The notes beneath the pieces were generated by a model, which was given only the letters and a program-made list of their open reading frames with translations, made no database searches and was not told the DNA's origin. The translations under genes and the position numbers were made by a program. 7,260 nt of DNA from an uncultured Porphyromonadaceae bacterium (GTDB taxonomy: Bacteria > Bacteroidota > Bacteroidia > Bacteroidales > Muribaculaceae), in contig CABUIO010000046.1 of NCBI GenBank assembly GCA_902491625.1, positions 1-7,260 on the forward strand, in the 5' to 3' direction. Below, in pieces: positions 7,069 to 7,260 of this stretch (position 1 is its first letter; every line of letters begins with the position of its first letter).

Positions 7069-7119
7069 CTTTTGGCTGAAAAATCTCCACCTGCGGCTTG
7101 TATTTTTAAGCCAAAGGGC
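7067..7119. repeat. Long imperfect hairpin (16 of 18 pairs)
   Basis: Arms 7067-7084 and 7102-7119 match as inverted repeats at 16 of 18 positions around a 17-base loop. The left arm begins GCCTTTTGGCT, and the string TTGCCTTTTGG that contains its start (7065-7075) is repeated exactly at bases 1-11 of the window. The arms carry A/T runs at their inner ends, next to the loop rather than after the stem, so terminator function is doubtful. Confidence 0.6.
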
Positions 7120-7153
7120 GAACATCACTCTGTTGCCTCACACGCCCTTTGGG
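7111..7153. repeat. Alternative hairpin sharing an arm with the previous one
   Basis: CCAAAGGGCG (7111-7120) and CGCCCTTTGG (7144-7153) are perfect inverted repeats around 23 bases. The left arm is also most of the right arm of the 7067-7119 hairpin, so the two structures exclude each other if the tract is transcribed. Confidence 0.55.
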
Positions 7154-7178
7154 TGTCGAGCAAACTGAAACCGATGGT

Positions 7179-7260
7179 TGCCGTGGGATAATCACCCTTG
7201 AAAAAAAGTATGGGGCCGACCGTCTCATCGCGGCCTGCGCCTGTGCCGGAATGAAGGCGG
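7179..7260 (+). pseudogene. IS21-family IstA transposase, C-terminal remnant (partial)
   Basis: The frame reads CRGIITLEKKYGADRL followed by an alanine- and cysteine-rich helix (AACACAG), and runs off the window edge. This resembles the helical segment near the C-terminus of IS21-type IstA transposases, where a phrase of the type GIL-L--KYG-ERLE-AC-RAL is conserved. Upstream in the same frame, stop codons at 7107-7109 and 7077-7079 and the hairpin elements replace the expected integrase core (no DDE region is present), so the gene is truncated at its 5' side. An IstB gene may follow to the right. The match is from memory of the family and covers only about 27 codons. Confidence 0.45.

Larger units (their letters stand above)
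6541..7172. other. GC-richer non-coding tract rich in inverted repeats
   Basis: Base composition changes visibly near 6540. Open frames of 88 and 114 codons exist here (6614-6880 and 6735-7079, plus strand) but they overlap, are rich in S, P, R and H, and resemble no family I know. Structures visible are a 9-bp hairpin at 6614-6635, a branched hairpin at 6688-6735 that includes the 12-bp palindrome GGAGGTACCTCC (6713-6724), and three linked inverted repeats from 6943 to 7153. The tract lies between the rlo pair and a transposase remnant, so it is probably part of a mobile element or its debris, possibly with a structured RNA. Confidence 0.45.

Noticed and set aside
6735..7079. Plus-strand open frame of 114 codons
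   Set aside because: Composition rich in H, R, C and Q, no recognisable family and no promoter, and it runs through the repeat arms at 6943-6953 and 7058-7077. It may be a fragment of a repeated element, but I cannot support it as a gene.
1..7260. Search for CRISPR arrays, tRNA genes and rRNA
   Set aside because: No regularly spaced repeats, cloverleaf or rRNA-like sequence was seen by eye on either strand.

Overview
The window looks like chromosomal DNA from a Bacteroidales bacterium. A gut lineage such as Muribaculaceae or Bacteroides is my guess; the sequence does not fix the family. Three things point there: a fructan-use gene order like that of Bacteroides, an almost complete lack of Shine-Dalgarno sequences before the start codons, and promoter boxes of the Bacteroidetes type (TTTG, about 19 bases, TAnnTTTG).

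Layout. Bases 1-133 are a non-coding leader that begins with a small REP-like hairpin element. Bases 134-4090 hold three tightly spaced plus-strand genes: a secreted family GH32 exo-acting fructan hydrolase, an inner-membrane MFS sugar transporter and a PfkB-family fructokinase. Together they would release fructose from levan or inulin fragments in the periplasm, import it and phosphorylate it. The order matches the distal end of a Bacteroides levan utilization locus, so SusC/SusD genes and a sensor may lie to the left, outside the window. A strong hairpin terminator (4109-4152) closes the operon.

Bases 4153-4660 are a non-coding, partly AT-rich control region. It has a minus-strand promoter box (4442-4449), a possible short minus-strand transcript ending near a perfect hairpin (4210-4237), a 7-2-7 palindrome (4486-4501), and a good plus-strand promoter (4609-4639) driving the next pair of genes. 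Bases 4661-6423 encode an ABC/AAA15-type ATPase followed two bases later by an RloB-family Toprim-like protein. This is a stand-alone RloA/RloB module, most probably an abortive-infection type anti-phage system, and is the accessory, most interesting part of the window.

Bases 6424-7260 contain no convincing intact gene. An AT-rich stretch to about 6540 gives way to a more GC-rich stretch full of inverted repeats, including a chain of arms that could fold in mutually exclusive ways. The last 80 or so bases, running off the right edge, read as the C-terminal part of an IS21-family IstA transposase without its upstream portion. The defence pair is therefore bordered on the right by mobile-element debris, which fits an accessory insertion next to a core catabolic operon.
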